Part shown: positions 44,654-55,092 of the stretch, in pieces
Position numbering within the stretch: the first letter of the stretch is position 1
How the letters are laid out: each line of letters opens with the position of its first letter
Source of the DNA: Microbacterium dauci
GTDB lineage: Bacteria > Actinomycetota > Actinomycetes > Actinomycetales > Microbacteriaceae
Assembly: GCF_030065535.1 (NCBI RefSeq)
Contig: NZ_JASJND010000008.1
Span: 38,109 to 102,108 of the forward strand
Length of the DNA: 64,000 nucleotides
Reading direction: 5' to 3'
Translations under genes and position numbers: made by a program
Notes under the pieces: generated by a model
What the model was told of the DNA's origin: nothing
The model's database searches: none
The model's input: only the letters and a program-made list of their open reading frames with translations

Positions 44654-46342
44654 TCAGACGGCGATGTCGAGCTCGTTGCCGGGGATCGAGGCGAGGAGGT
44701 TCCGCGTGTACGGGTCGCGCGGGTTGGTGAAGATCTCTTCGCTCGATGCCGCCTCGACCAGCTGCCCGTCCTTCATGACGCAGACGTAGTCGCTGATCAG
44801 TCGGACGACGGCGAGGTCGTGCGAGATGAAGAGGTAGCTCAGGCCGTACTCGTTCTGCAGGTCGCGCAGGAGCGTGAGGATCTGGTCCTGCACCAGCACG
44901 TCGAGCGCCGAGACCGGCTCATCGCAGACGATGAGCTCGGGGGAGAGGGCGAGCGCGCGGGCGATCGCGACGCGCTGGCGCTGACCGCCCGACAGCTCCG
45001 ACGGGTAGCGGCGCAGCGTCGATTCGGGCAGGGCGACGTCGTCGAGCAGCTTCCGCACGCGCGCGGCGCGCTCTTTCGCGGAGCCGCGCTTGTAGAACTC
45101 GAGCGGCTCGGCGATGATCCGCTCGATCGTGAACATGGGGTTCAGCGACGAGTACGGGTCCTGGAAGATCGGCTGCACCTTCTGGCGGAACTCGCGGAGC
45201 TCCCGGCCCTTCAGCGACGCGACGTCGACGCCGTCGAACCGGATGACGCCGGTCGTCGGCTCGACGACCTTCAGCATCATGCGGGCGGTCGTGGTCTTGC
45301 CCGAGCCGGATTCGCCCACGATCGCGACCGTCTTGCCGCGCGGGATCGCGAACGAGACGTCCTTCACCGCGGCGAAGGGCTCCTTCTGCCCGCGGACGTT
45401 GTAGAGCTTGGAGAGGTCTTCGACCTCGACGATGTTGTCGGTGGATGCCGAGGTGCCGGATGCCGCGGTGTCGGATACCTGGTGCGGGGCATCCGTCGTC
45501 TCGAACGCCTCGGGGCGAAGCCGGGCGACGGCAACCGACGGAGCAGCCTTCACGAGCGACTGCGTGTACGGATGCTGCGGGTGCTCGAGGATCTGGCGGG
45601 CGGGGCCCTGCTCGACGATCTTGCCGCGGTGCATGACGACCACGCGCTCCGCGCGCTCGGCAGCGAGCCCGAGGTCGTGGGTGATGAGCAGGACCGACGT
45701 GCCGAGCTCGGTGGTCATGCGGCCGAGCTGGTCGAGGATCGTCTTCTGCACCGTCACGTCGAGGGCGCTCGTGGGCTCGTCGGCGATGAGCAGGCGCGGG
45801 TTGCAGGCCAGGCCGATCGCGATGAGCGCGCGCTGGCGCATGCCGCCCGAGAACTCGTGCGGGTACTGCTTCGCGCGGTCGGCGGCGTTCGGCAGGCCCG
45901 CGGCGGCGAGCGTCTCGACGACCTTCGCGTCGACGTCCTTCTTCGTGGCGAGGCCGTGCGCCAGGAGGGTCTCGGCGACCTGCGTGCCGATCTTCGACGT
46001 CGGGTTGAGGTTCGACATCGGGTCTTGCGGGACGAGGCCGATCTTCGCGCCCCGGACGGTGCGCATGGTCGCCTCGGAGGCACCGACGAGGTCTTCGCCG
46101 TCGAGCAGGATGCTGCCCTTCGAGACGCGACCGTTGCCCGCGAGCAGCCCGATGATCGCCATCGCGGTGGTCGACTTGCCCGAGCCCGATTCGCCGACGA
46201 TCGCGACGGTCTCACCCGCGGCGATGTCGAGGTCGACGCCCTCGACGGCGTGCACCGTCCCGTCGATGGTCTCGAAGTCGACGGCCATGTCGCGCACCTG
46301 CAGGAGCGGGGCGCCGGGAGCGGGGTGGGTCTCGATCGGCAT
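44654..46342 (-). CDS. Peptide-type ABC transporter, fused DppD-DppF dual ATPase
   Basis: This is a single 562-residue protein with two complete ATPase domains, each of the OppD/OppF type. Domain 1 has GESGSGKSTTAMAIIGL, FSGGMRQRALIAIGL and LLIADEPTSALD. A linker rich in Ala/Ser/Thr/Asp follows near residue 300. Domain 2 has [30 protein letters not shown] and LIVCDEPVSALD. The OligoHPY-like ends after each domain (PQHPYTQSLVKAAP; PRDPYTRNLLASIPG) support peptide-type transport. It most likely powers the permeases about 1.3 kb away on the opposite strand. ATG start with GGATGGA upstream; an ATG three codons earlier is possible. Confidence 0.92.
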   Translation of the reverse strand: MPIETHPAPGAPLLQVRDMAVDFETIDGTVHAVEGVDLDIAAGETVAIVGESGSGKSTTAMAIIGLLAGNGRVSKGSILLDGEDLVGASEATMRTVRGAKIGLVPQDPMSNLNPTSKIGTQVAETLLAHGLATKKDVDAKVVETLAAAGLPNAADRAKQYPHEFSGGMRQRALIAIGLACNPRLLIADEPTSALDVTVQKTILDQLGRMTTELGTSVLLITHDLGLAAERAERVVVMHRGKIVEQGPARQILEHPQHPYTQSLVKAAPSVAVARLRPEAFETTDAPHQVSDTAASGTSASTDNIVEVEDLSKLYNVRGQKEPFAAVKDVSFAIPRGKTVAIVGESGSGKTTTARMMLKVVEPTTGVIRFDGVDVASLKGRELREFRQKVQPIFQDPYSSLNPMFTIERIIAEPLEFYKRGSAKERAARVRKLLDDVALPESTLRRYPSELSGGQRQRVAIARALALSPELIVCDEPVSALDVLVQDQILTLLRDLQNEYGLSYLFISHDLAVVRLISDYVCVMKDGQLVEAASSEEIFTNPRDPYTRNLLASIPGNELDIAV

Positions 46343-46500
46343 GCCTTCCATCCTGCCTCGCGAGGCCCGATCCCGCACCGCCGCGCCCGGTGCCGTCACG
46401 AAGTCGTAACGCCGGTGGGGGTCACAACCCAGGCAAATCCGGTGCAGGCGAGGTGGATGCCGCCGCAGCCCGCGGTTCTGCCTGAGTTGTGCGCCGCCGG

Positions 46501-47675
<1,175 letters not shown>

Positions 47676-47679
<4 letters not shown>

Positions 47680-48860
47680 AGCGTGACTCCTTCGATTGCG
47701 GTGCGGAGACGCGCGGCGGCGTCCTCGGGCGGGATGTCGCCGATCCAGGCGCCCATGGCGGCCTCGGATCCGGCGAGGAACTTCAGCTTGTCGGCGGCGC
47801 GGCGTGGGCTCGTCAGCTGCAGGTTCAGGCGAACCGCGTCGCGGCCGACGTGCACGGGCGCCTGGTGCCACGCCGCGATGTACGGCGTCGGCGAGTCGTA
47901 GAGCGCGTCGACGCCGCGCAGCAGTCGCAGGTAGAGCGGCGCGAGCTCGTCCTTCTCCTCGGCGTTCAGCGCCGCGAAGTCGGCCACATGCCGGTGGGGG
48001 AGCATGTGGATCTCGAGCGGCCAGCGCGCGGCGAACGGCACGAACGCGGTCCAGTGCTCGCCCTGGAGCAGCACGCGCGGTCCCGCCTGCTCGAATTCGA
48101 GGATGCGCGCGAACAGGTCGGGAGCGGTCCGGTCGATCGAGTCGAGGAGCCGCGTCGTGCGCGGCGTGATGTACGGGTACGCGTAGATCTGGCCGTGCGG
48201 ATGCTGCAGCGTCACACCGATCTCTTCGCCGCGGTTCTCGAACGGGAAGACCTGCTCGATGCCGGGCAGGGCCGACAGTGCGGCGGTGCGGTCTGCCCAC
48301 GCCTCGATGACGGTTCGGGCCCGCGTGACGGTTTGGGTGCCGAACGATCCGGTGCGCTCGGGAGAGAAGCAGACGACCTCGGTGCGGCCGACGCTCGTAC
48401 GCGTGCGGCCGAGGCCCAGGTGGGCAAGGTCGTCGAGACCGCGAGGGGGATCGGATGCCGCGGGCGCGGAGTCCGTGGCATCCGTCAACGCCGGCCCGAA
48501 CGAGGGCGACTTGTTCTCGAAGACGGCGACGTCGTAGACGGAGGGGATCTCGGACGGGTTGGTCGCCGTCTGCGGCGCGAGCGGATCGAGCTCGGCCGGT
48601 GGCAGGAACGCGCGGTGCTGGCGCGCGGCTGCGACCGAGACCCAGTCGCCGGTGAGGATGTCCTGCCGCATGGTCGCGGTGTCGGGGCGGGCGGCGAGGT
48701 CGCGGGTGTCGACGGCGCGCTCGGGGCCGAGGGTGGTGCCGGGGTCGTCGAAGTAGATGAGCTCGCGGCCGTCGGCGAGGCGCGTGCTGCGCTTGACGAC
48801 GCCGGCGCCGAGAGCGTCGACGTCGGCGGGGGTGGCGGGCTGCAACTCCGGAGTGTTCAC
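47676..48860 (-). CDS. galT: Galactose-1-phosphate uridylyltransferase
   Basis: This enzyme exchanges UMP between UDP-glucose and galactose-1-phosphate. The 394-residue HIT-superfamily enzyme has ENRGEEIGVTLQHPHGQIYA with the HPH active site, where the second His is uridylylated. PFENRG and the downstream HMLPHRHVADFA are also present. The start is GTG (NTPELQPAT), placed six bases after the -10-like TACCGT, so the message is probably leaderless. One operator overlaps the start codon. Confidence 0.95.
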
Positions 48861-48868
48861 GTCAACAC
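48853..48868. promoter_or_regulatory. Gal operator 2 (overlaps the galT start codon)
   Basis: GTGTT-N6-AACAC is a perfect inverted repeat with the same arm length and spacing as the operator 31 bases away. It covers the predicted transcription start and GTG start codon of galT. A LacI-type protein bound here would block initiation directly. Confidence 0.6.
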
Positions 48869-48896
48869 GGTAGCCGAGGCGCTATGTTATCGTCAA
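48867..48896 (-). promoter_or_regulatory. galT-galK promoter
   Basis: On the minus strand TTGACG is followed after 18 bases by TACCGT, then six bases to the galT GTG. The -35 lies inside operator 1 and the transcription start inside operator 2. Expression is therefore expected to be tightly repressed by the divergent LacI-type regulator. Confidence 0.6.
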
Positions 48897-48899
48897 CAT
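48884..48899. promoter_or_regulatory. Gal operator 1
   Basis: ATGTT-N6-AACAT is a perfect inverted repeat covering the -35 of the galT promoter. It also overlaps a TATGTT -10-like box for the rightward regulator gene. Its centre is 31 bases from operator 2, close to three helical turns. Confidence 0.65.
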
Positions 48900-48964
48900 C
48901 ACCCGGATCTCCGGAGTTGTGAACGGGCGGGCCCGGCCGGCCGAGATGGCGCGAGGAGGATGCC

Positions 48965-49915
48965 GTGGAACGACGAGTCGCGATGGCCGATGTCGCCGCA
49001 GCGGCGGGCGTCTCGGGGCAGACGGTCTCGCGCGTCGTGAACGCCAGTCCTCGGGTCGACCCCGAGACACGCGCCCGCGTCGAAGCCGCGATGGCGCAGC
49101 TGGGCTACCGCCCGCATCGCGCCGCCCGCGCACTTCGCACCGGTCGCACCGACACGATCGGACTCGTCGTCTCGACCCTGGCCACCGTCGGCAACTCCCG
49201 CATGCTCGAGGCCGTCGCCGCCGCGGCGTCGCGTCGGGGTCTCTCGGTCACCCTCATCGCGCTCACCGAGCGCCGCGACGTCGCGGACGCGTTCGAGCGG
49301 CTGCACGAGCTGGGCGTCGACGGTGCCGTCGTACTCAACGAGGCATCCGCGATCGCCGAGGGCGTGACGCCGCCGACGGGGCTCGCGCTCGTCGCCGTCG
49401 ACTCGCCCGGCGGCTCGTACGCCACTGTGCAGTCCGACCACGCCGGCGGCGCCGAAGCCGCGACGCGGCGGCTGCTCGATGCGGGGCATCGCTCGGTCGC
49501 GCACCTCGCCGGGCCGGCGTCGTCGTTCGCCGCGGCCGAGCGCGAGCGCGGGTGGCGAGCCGCGCACCTCGACGCGGCGACCGCACCGCTCGTGCGGGGC
49601 GACTGGACCGCGGCATCCGGCTACCGCGCCGGCACAGAACTCGGTGCCGATGTCAGCGCCGTTTTCGCCGCGAACGACCAGATGGCGCTGGGGCTCCTGC
49701 GCGCGCTCGCTGAAGCGGGCCGCGAGGACGTCGCGGTGATCGGGTTCGATGACGTGGCGGATGCCGCGGACTACCGCCCGCCGCTCACGACGATCCGGCA
49801 GGACTTCGACGCGCTCGGCGAAGCCGCGATCGCCGCACTCGCCGCGACGCTCGACGGTGCCGCCCCCACGCAGACGGTCGTCCCGACGACGCTCATCGCC
49901 CGCGCCTCCGGCTGA
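48965..49915 (+). CDS. LacI family regulator of the galactose genes
   Basis: This 316-residue repressor starts with a LacI helix-turn-helix (RRVAMADVAAAAGVSGQTVS, then RVVNASPRVDPETR) and continues into a sugar-binding effector domain with SAVFAANDQMALGLLRAL and VAVIGFDDVADAADY. The GTG has an AGGAGG site six bases upstream. Divergent placement from galT-galK and convergent placement with galE make the Leloir genes the expected regulon. The effector is probably galactose. Its own promoter overlaps operator 1, implying autoregulation. Confidence 0.92.
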   Translation: MERRVAMADVAAAAGVSGQTVSRVVNASPRVDPETRARVEAAMAQLGYRPHRAARALRTGRTDTIGLVVSTLATVGNSRMLEAVAAAASRRGLSVTLIALTERRDVADAFERLHELGVDGAVVLNEASAIAEGVTPPTGLALVAVDSPGGSYATVQSDHAGGAEAATRRLLDAGHRSVAHLAGPASSFAAAERERGWRAAHLDAATAPLVRGDWTAASGYRAGTELGADVSAVFAANDQMALGLLRALAEAGREDVAVIGFDDVADAADYRPPLTTIRQDFDALGEAAIAALAATLDGAAPTQTVVPTTLIARASG

Positions 49916-49922
49916 CCCCAGC

Positions 49923-50900
49923 TCAGCGCGCGGCTTGGCGCGCTTCCCAGCCGGTGCGGACCATCTCGTCGAGCGTGTACCGCATCTGCCAGTCGAGGTC
50001 GCGCGCTGCGAGCTCGCCGGTGGCGACGATGCGGTCGGGGTCGCCCGCGCGGCGCGGGGCGATCTCGGGGGTGAAGTCGATCCCGGTGATGCGGGCGACG
50101 GCGTCCATGATTTCGCGGACCGACAGGCCGTTCTGTGACCCGAGGTTGTACGCCGGCTCGATCGACTGACCGCCGACGAGGCGCTGCGCTGCGACGACGT
50201 GCGCCGCGGCGATGTCGGCCACGTGGACGTAGTCGCGCACGTTCGTGCCGTCGGGGGTGTCGTAGTCATCGCCGTTGATGCGCGGCGTCTTGCCGCCCAG
50301 CAGCATCTCGAACACGATCGGGAACAGATTGTGCGGGCTGGTGTCGTACACCGTGGGGTCACCCGACCCGACGACGTTGAAGTAGCGCAGCGACGTGTGG
50401 CGCAGGGGACGATCGGATGCCGCCGTCGCGACGCCCTGCGCCGCGATCAGCCACTCGCCGATGAGCTTCGACTCGCCGTAGGGCGACGCGGGTCGCTTGG
50501 GGAGGTCCTCGGTCACGAGCGGGACGTCGGGCGTGCCGTACACGGCGGCGCTCGACGAGAAGACGATGTTCGCGACACCGGCATCCGCCATCGCTGCGAG
50601 GACGACGCGCGTGCCCTCGACGTTCTGCTCGTACGTGTGCAGGGGGCGCTGCACCGAGACGCCGGCGTACTTGAATCCGGCGACGTGGATGACGCCCTCG
50701 ACGTCGTGGCTGCGGAGTGTGTCGACGAGCAGCTGCTGGTCGAGGATGCTGCCCTTCACGAACGGCACACCTTCGGGGATGAACGAGGTGTGCCCGCTCG
50801 AGACGTCGTCGAGGACGACGGGCGACAGCCCCGCGTCAGCGAGTGCGCGGACGATGTGCGCGCCGATGTACCCGGCGCCTCCGGTGACAAGCCAGCTCAT
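49923..50900 (-). CDS. galE: UDP-glucose 4-epimerase
   Basis: This NAD-dependent enzyme interconverts UDP-galactose and UDP-glucose. The 325-residue short-chain dehydrogenase fold has the NAD loop VTGGAGYIGAHIVRAL at the N-terminus, the Ser in FSSSAAVYG, the catalytic pair in SPYGESKLIGE (Tyr and Lys) and RYFNVVG. It lies downstream of pgm on the same strand after 88 bases containing a repeat, and converges with galR. Confidence 0.95.
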   Translation of the reverse strand: MSWLVTGGAGYIGAHIVRALADAGLSPVVLDDVSSGHTSFIPEGVPFVKGSILDQQLLVDTLRSHDVEGVIHVAGFKYAGVSVQRPLHTYEQNVEGTRVVLAAMADAGVANIVFSSSAAVYGTPDVPLVTEDLPKRPASPYGESKLIGEWLIAAQGVATAASDRPLRHTSLRYFNVVGSGDPTVYDTSPHNLFPIVFEMLLGGKTPRINGDDYDTPDGTNVRDYVHVADIAAAHVVAAQRLVGGQSIEPAYNLGSQNGLSVREIMDAVARITGIDFTPEIAPRRAGDPDRIVATGELAARDLDWQMRYTLDEMVRTGWEARQAAR

Positions 50901-50937
50901 GCTCCGAGCCTATCGGTGCACGAGCGGGCAGCCCGCA

Positions 50938-51000
50938 GCGGCGTCAGCCGCCCAGCGCCCGCGGCTGAAGACCCCAGCGCCCGCGGCGTCAGCCGCCCAG
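50938..51000 (-). repeat. 18-base direct repeat duplicating the pgm stop region
   Basis: GCGGCGTCAGCCGCCCAG occurs at 50938-50955 and again at 50983-51000. The second copy holds the last codons (L-G-G) and stop of pgm. The offset of 45 bases keeps the same frame, so an in-frame second stop lies downstream. AGCGCCCGCGG is also repeated in between. Confidence 0.8.
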
Positions 51001-52629
51001 TGCCGCAGCCACCACCGCGCGCGCCTCGGCCTGCACCTGCGCGAGGTGCTCGGGGCCGCGCAGCGACTCGGCGTAGAGCTTGTAGACGTCCTCGGTGCCC
51101 GACGGGCGGGCGGCGAACCACGCGAACTCGGTCTGCACCTTGAGGCCGCCGATCGCGGCGCCGTTGCCCGGCGCGTGCGACAGCTTGGCGGTGATCGGGT
51201 CGCCGGCGAGTTCGGTCGCCGTCACGGCGTCGCCGGAGAGCTTCGACAGCGCGGCCTTCTGCGCAGTGGATGCCGGTGCGTCGACGCGGGCATATGCGGC
51301 GCCGCCGAACTCGGACTCGAGCTCCGCGTACCGCTGCGAGGGCGTCTTCCCGGTGACCGCGAGGATCTCGGCGGCGAGCAGGCAGAGCAGGATGCCGTCC
51401 TTGTCGGTCGTCCACACGGTGCCGTCCTTGCGGAGGAACGACGCGCCCGCCGACTCTTCGCCGCCGAACGCGACGGACCCGTCGATGAGGCCGGGCACGA
51501 ACCACTTGAAGCCGACCGGCACTTCGATGAGCGTGCGGCCGAGCGACGACGCGACGCGGTCGATGATCATCGACGAGACGAGGGTCTTGCCGATCGCGGC
51601 ATCCGCCGGCCATCCGGAACGGTGACGGTAGAGGTAATCGATCGCGACCGCGAGGAAGTGGTTCGGATTCATGAGCCCGGCGTCGGGGGTGACGATGCCG
51701 TGGCGGTCGGCGTCGGCGTCGTTGCCGGTGAGGATGTCGTACTCGTCGCGGCGGGCGACGAGGGCGGCCATCGCCGAGGGCGACGACGGATCCATGCGGA
51801 TCTTCTCGTCCCAGTCGAGCGTCATGAAACGCCAGGTCGGGTCGACCTCGGGGTTCACGACGGTGAGGTCGAGGCCGTAGCGCTCGCCGATGAGGGCCCA
51901 GTACTCGACGGATGCACCGCCGAGCGGGTCGGCGCCGATGCGGACCCCTGCGCGGGCGATCGCCTCGACGTCGATGATCGACGCGAGGTCGGCCACGTAG
52001 TGCTCGCGGAAGTCGTACTCGCCGAGGGTGTCGGCGTCGATGTCGGCGTGACGGATGCGGCGGACGTCGGCGAGCCCGCCTTCGATGAGCGCGTTCGCGC
52101 GGTCGGCGATCCAGCCGGTGGCGTCGGTGTCGGCGGGGCCGCCGTGCGGCGGGTTGTACTTGAAGCCGCCGTCGCGCGGCGGGTTGTGCGAGGGGGTGAC
52201 GACGATGCCGTCTGCGCGGCCGGGGTCGCTCTCGGCGCGGCCGCGGTTGTACGCGAGGATCGCGTGGCTGAGCGCGGGGGTCGGCACCCACGCGTCGCGC
52301 GAGTCGACACGGACGTCGACGCCGTTCGCGACGAGCACCTCGATCGCGGTGCGCTCGGCCGGCAGGGACAGGCCGTGGGTGTCGCGTCCGAGGAACAGGG
52401 GGCCGGTGATCCCCTGCGCGGCGCGGTACTCGACAATCGCCTGGGTGGTGGCAAGGATGTGGTCCTCGTTGAAGCTCGTGGACAGCGACGAGCCGCGGTG
52501 TCCGCTCGTGCCGAACGCGACGCGCTGCGCCGGGACTGCGGCATCCGGCTTGCGGTCGTAATAGGCGGCGATCAGCTCGTCGACATCGATCAGGTCAGAG
52601 GATTCGGCGGGAAGTCCAGCGCGGCTCAT
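50989..52629 (-). CDS. pgm: Phosphoglucomutase, alpha-D-glucose-phosphate specific
   Basis: This enzyme interconverts glucose-1-phosphate (the Leloir product) and glucose-6-phosphate. The 546-residue phosphohexomutase has the catalytic phosphoserine loop [11 protein letters not shown], the N-terminal [14 protein letters not shown], a metal-binding DADADRHG loop ([11 protein letters not shown]), the sugar-specificity loop [10 protein letters not shown], and the C-terminal phosphate-binding [10 protein letters not shown]. These match the GlmM-distinct bacterial Pgm of about 545 residues. It completes the pathway from galactose to glycolysis. Confidence 0.95.
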   Translation of the reverse strand: MSRAGLPAESSDLIDVDELIAAYYDRKPDAAVPAQRVAFGTSGHRGSSLSTSFNEDHILATTQAIVEYRAAQGITGPLFLGRDTHGLSLPAERTAIEVLVANGVDVRVDSRDAWVPTPALSHAILAYNRGRAESDPGRADGIVVTPSHNPPRDGGFKYNPPHGGPADTDATGWIADRANALIEGGLADVRRIRHADIDADTLGEYDFREHYVADLASIIDVEAIARAGVRIGADPLGGASVEYWALIGERYGLDLTVVNPEVDPTWRFMTLDWDEKIRMDPSSPSAMAALVARRDEYDILTGNDADADRHGIVTPDAGLMNPNHFLAVAIDYLYRHRSGWPADAAIGKTLVSSMIIDRVASSLGRTLIEVPVGFKWFVPGLIDGSVAFGGEESAGASFLRKDGTVWTTDKDGILLCLLAAEILAVTGKTPSQRYAELESEFGGAAYARVDAPASTAQKAALSKLSGDAVTATELAGDPITAKLSHAPGNGAAIGGLKVQTEFAWFAARPSGTEDVYKLYAESLRGPEHLAQVQAEARAVVAAALGG

Positions 52630-52703
52630 GGGGTCAGTCTGCCAGGTGGCGACCCGGCGCGGACGTTCGTGTCGGTGTTCTTGCGCGGATCGCCAGCCGG
52701 CGC

Positions 52704-53621
52704 TCAGCGTCGGAGCCCCGCGGCCCGCTCGACCACCGCGTCGAGCACGGCCCGAAGGGCGGGGGAGTCGGCCTGGGTACGGCGGTGCACGGCGAGGATG
52801 TCGCGCGCGGATGCCGGTGCCACTGTCGGGATCGCGACGAGGTCGGGGCTGAGCTCGCGCCGCCCGAGCCTGGGTACGAGCGCGACGACCGAGCCGGTGC
52901 GGGCGAGCTCGATGTGGTTTTCGAACTCCATGGATTCGTGGACGATGCGGGGTGCGCCCGACACGCCGTCGAACAGGCGCCGGAGCCACTGTCGGCAGAT
53001 CGTCGCGTCGAAGGTGGCGACCCAGCGCTCGTCGCCGAGGTCTTCGGGGCGCAGTTCGGTGCGGGCCGCGAGCGGGTGATCCCGGTGCAGGATCACGTCT
53101 GCGACGTCGGTGAACAGCGGCGTCGCGACGAGCGGCTCGGGCAGCGACAGCGCGACGCCGCCCCACTGGTGCACGATGCCGAGGTCGCGCTGCCCCGACG
53201 CGACGAGCGCGACGGTCTCCCAGGGTTCGCTCTCGCGGAGCGGGAGCCGGAGGTCGGGATGCGCGTCGGCGAGCTCGGCGAGCAGCGGCACGACGAGCCC
53301 GCGCACGACCGTCGAGAACGCCGCCAGGCGGACCTCGCCCGAAAGCCGACCGTGCGCTTCGCCGGGCGACTGGAGGTCGGCGCGCACCCGCTCGAGGTCG
53401 GCGAGGATCGGCGTCGACGCGACGACGAGCCGTGTCGCGGCATCGGTGAGCACGACGCCGCGGCCCGCGCGCTCGAGGAGCGCAACGCCGGTGTCGCGTT
53501 CGAGGCGCTTCACCTGCTGCGAGACTGCCGAAGGCGTGTATCCCAGGACGGATGCCGCGGCCGCGACCGAGCCGCTCGTGGCGATCGTGCGGAGCGAGAC
53601 GACGGCTTCCAGATCGATCAT
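52704..53621 (-). CDS. LysR family transcriptional regulator
   Basis: This 305-residue regulator has an N-terminal winged helix-turn-helix ([20 protein letters not shown], then [18 protein letters not shown]) and a full LysR effector-binding domain. LysR genes usually control a divergent neighbour. Here the divergent side is occupied by an insertion element starting about 65 bases away, so its original target may have been displaced. It marks the end of the core part of the window. Confidence 0.92.
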   Translation of the reverse strand: MIDLEAVVSLRTIATSGSVAAAASVLGYTPSAVSQQVKRLERDTGVALLERAGRGVVLTDAATRLVVASTPILADLERVRADLQSPGEAHGRLSGEVRLAAFSTVVRGLVVPLLAELADAHPDLRLPLRESEPWETVALVASGQRDLGIVHQWGGVALSLPEPLVATPLFTDVADVILHRDHPLAARTELRPEDLGDERWVATFDATICRQWLRRLFDGVSGAPRIVHESMEFENHIELARTGSVVALVPRLGRRELSPDLVAIPTVAPASARDILAVHRRTQADSPALRAVLDAVVERAAGLRR

Positions 53622-53688
53622 GCAGTGATGCTACCGAATCTACGGAAGAAAGCATCGCTTGTGCTTCATCGGCAGTCACTATGAACTA

Positions 53689-53705
53689 GGGCGTGTCTGA
53701 CAAAG
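53689..53705 (+). repeat. Left terminal inverted repeat of the IS5-type element
   Basis: GGGCGTGTCTGACAAAG is preceded by TA (53687-53688). It is identical to the inverted complement of the right end. Confidence 0.9.
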
Positions 53706-53770
53706 GGCCTGCTCATGGGCCATGGTGGCTGTTGGGGTAAGCGGTCGCTCGCTGTGGTGAACTGTTGAGT

Positions 53771-54706
53771 ATGGGCGGGGATCAACAGTTCGTCGTTCCA
53801 GCTGGGGTTCTCAATGCTTTCGAGACCGGCAACGACGCGACCCGCGAATGGGCAAGTGTGTTGTCGTCGGTCGCTGGCGACTTTCTTCAAGATTGGGAGC
53901 TTCGACCGGAAGGTGTGGTCCGATCGGGGGAGGCGGGGATCGTCGTGCCGGTGCGTCGCACCGACGGGACGCAGGCAGCGCTGAAGTTGCAAGTGCCGCG
54001 CGCTGAAACAACGGCTGCGATCCTCGGCCTCGTCCGATGGGACGGCCGTGGGATAGTCCGCCTCCTAGACAGCGACCCCGACCGCGGCGGAATGCTGCTC
54101 GAGCGCCTCCATGGTGATCGCACCCTCGAAGCCGTCGAAGACGACGACAGCGCTGTTCGTGTGGTCGGCTCGCTCCTGGCGCGCTTGCACAGCACGCCTG
54201 CCCCCAACGGGCTTCCCCGTGTCGGAACGATCCTCTCTGGGATGCTGGACGACGCGCCCGCAGCGATGCACACACTTGAGGGCGAGGACCGGTCTCGGCT
54301 TCATCGATGGATGCGCAGAGTCACCGAGCTCGAAGCCGAGCCCGGGAATCACCTGCTGCACTGGGATTTGCACTATGGCAATGTCCTCGCAGCCGACCGT
54401 GAACCCTGGCTAGCAATCGATCCGGAGCCTCTCGTCGGCGATCCTGGGTTCGATCTTTGGCCTGCCCTGGACAGCGGGTGGAGCACCAATGACACCGTCA
54501 CTGACGCGCCACGCATCGTGCGACGACGCTTCGATATCCTCACCGAGATGCTCGACCTCGACCGTGGTCGTGCAGCGGGGTGGACGGTTGCTCGCCTGCT
54601 GCAGAACACGCTGTGGGATATCGAGGACGGGCATACCGCCATCAGCACGTCCGCGAAAACGGTGGACGACGCTCTCGCCTCCTTCGGTGCGTTCGGCAAA
54701 GGTTGA
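53771..54706 (+). CDS. APH(6)-like aminoglycoside/hydroxyurea antibiotic resistance kinase
   Basis: This 311-residue kinase of the aminoglycoside phosphotransferase superfamily is closest in pattern to the APH(6)/Hur family that inactivates streptomycin or hydroxyurea. It has ALKLQVP with ATP-binding Lys72, MLLERLHGDRTLE, the Brenner motif HWDLHYGN with catalytic Asp199 and Asn204, and IDPEPLVGDPGFD with metal-binding Asp217. HWDLH replaces the more common HGDLH. An ATG is chosen; no clear ribosome site is seen. It is the passenger of the IS5-type element. Activity on a specific drug is inference. Confidence 0.85.
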   Translation: MGGDQQFVVPAGVLNAFETGNDATREWASVLSSVAGDFLQDWELRPEGVVRSGEAGIVVPVRRTDGTQAALKLQVPRAETTAAILGLVRWDGRGIVRLLDSDPDRGGMLLERLHGDRTLEAVEDDDSAVRVVGSLLARLHSTPAPNGLPRVGTILSGMLDDAPAAMHTLEGEDRSRLHRWMRRVTELEAEPGNHLLHWDLHYGNVLAADREPWLAIDPEPLVGDPGFDLWPALDSGWSTNDTVTDAPRIVRRRFDILTEMLDLDRGRAAGWTVARLLQNTLWDIEDGHTAISTSAKTVDDALASFGAFGKG

Positions 54707-54732
54707 GCGTGCGGCGCTGGGACACTCGACAC

Positions 54733-55092
54733 ATGTCGCGGTTTCAGATGCTGTCGGATGCCCAGTGGTCACTGATCGAGGGGATGCTGCCGCGTACAAC
54801 GGGCCGGCCCGGTAGGAGGTTCTCGAACGCGAGGCTGATGGTCGAGGCGATCGTGTACCGCTATCGGTGCGGGATTGCATGGCGGGATCTCCCGGAGGTG
54901 TTCGGGCCGTGGCAGACGGTGTGGACATGGCATCACCGGATGGCGACCGACGGCACATGGGACAAGGTCCTCGCCAAGCTGACCGCTGCCGCCGACGCTG
55001 CGGGGTTGATCGACTGGTCGCTCTCGGTGGACTCGACCATCGCCCGCGCGCACCAGCACGCGACCAACACGACTCGCACCACGGGGGGCTGA
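54733..55092 (+). CDS. IS5 family transposase, N-terminal frame (orfA)
   Basis: This frame encodes 119 residues of an IS427-type transposase: MSRFQMLSDAQWSLIEGMLP (DUF4096-like N-terminus), YRCGIAWRDLPEVFGPWQTV, and VDSTIARAHQH with the first catalytic Asp. It ends at TGA immediately after a run of six G (ACGGGGGGCTGA). The rest of the transposase is in the +1 frame, so a complete enzyme needs frameshifting at the G run, or the gene has suffered an indel. A GTG eight codons upstream is an alternative start. Confidence 0.85.
   Translation: MSRFQMLSDAQWSLIEGMLPRTTGRPGRRFSNARLMVEAIVYRYRCGIAWRDLPEVFGPWQTVWTWHHRMATDGTWDKVLAKLTAAADAAGLIDWSLSVDSTIARAHQHATNTTRTTGG

Noticed and set aside
48901..48964. 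CTCCGGAG palindrome repeated on both sides of the gal operators
   Set aside because: An 8-base GC-rich palindrome is expected by chance at this composition, and the surrounding matches are imperfect.
53622..53686. Remaining part of the IS481 transposase on the far side of the IS5-type element
   Set aside because: Joining the two flanks gives a stop after six codons and no similarity to the IS481 catalytic domain.
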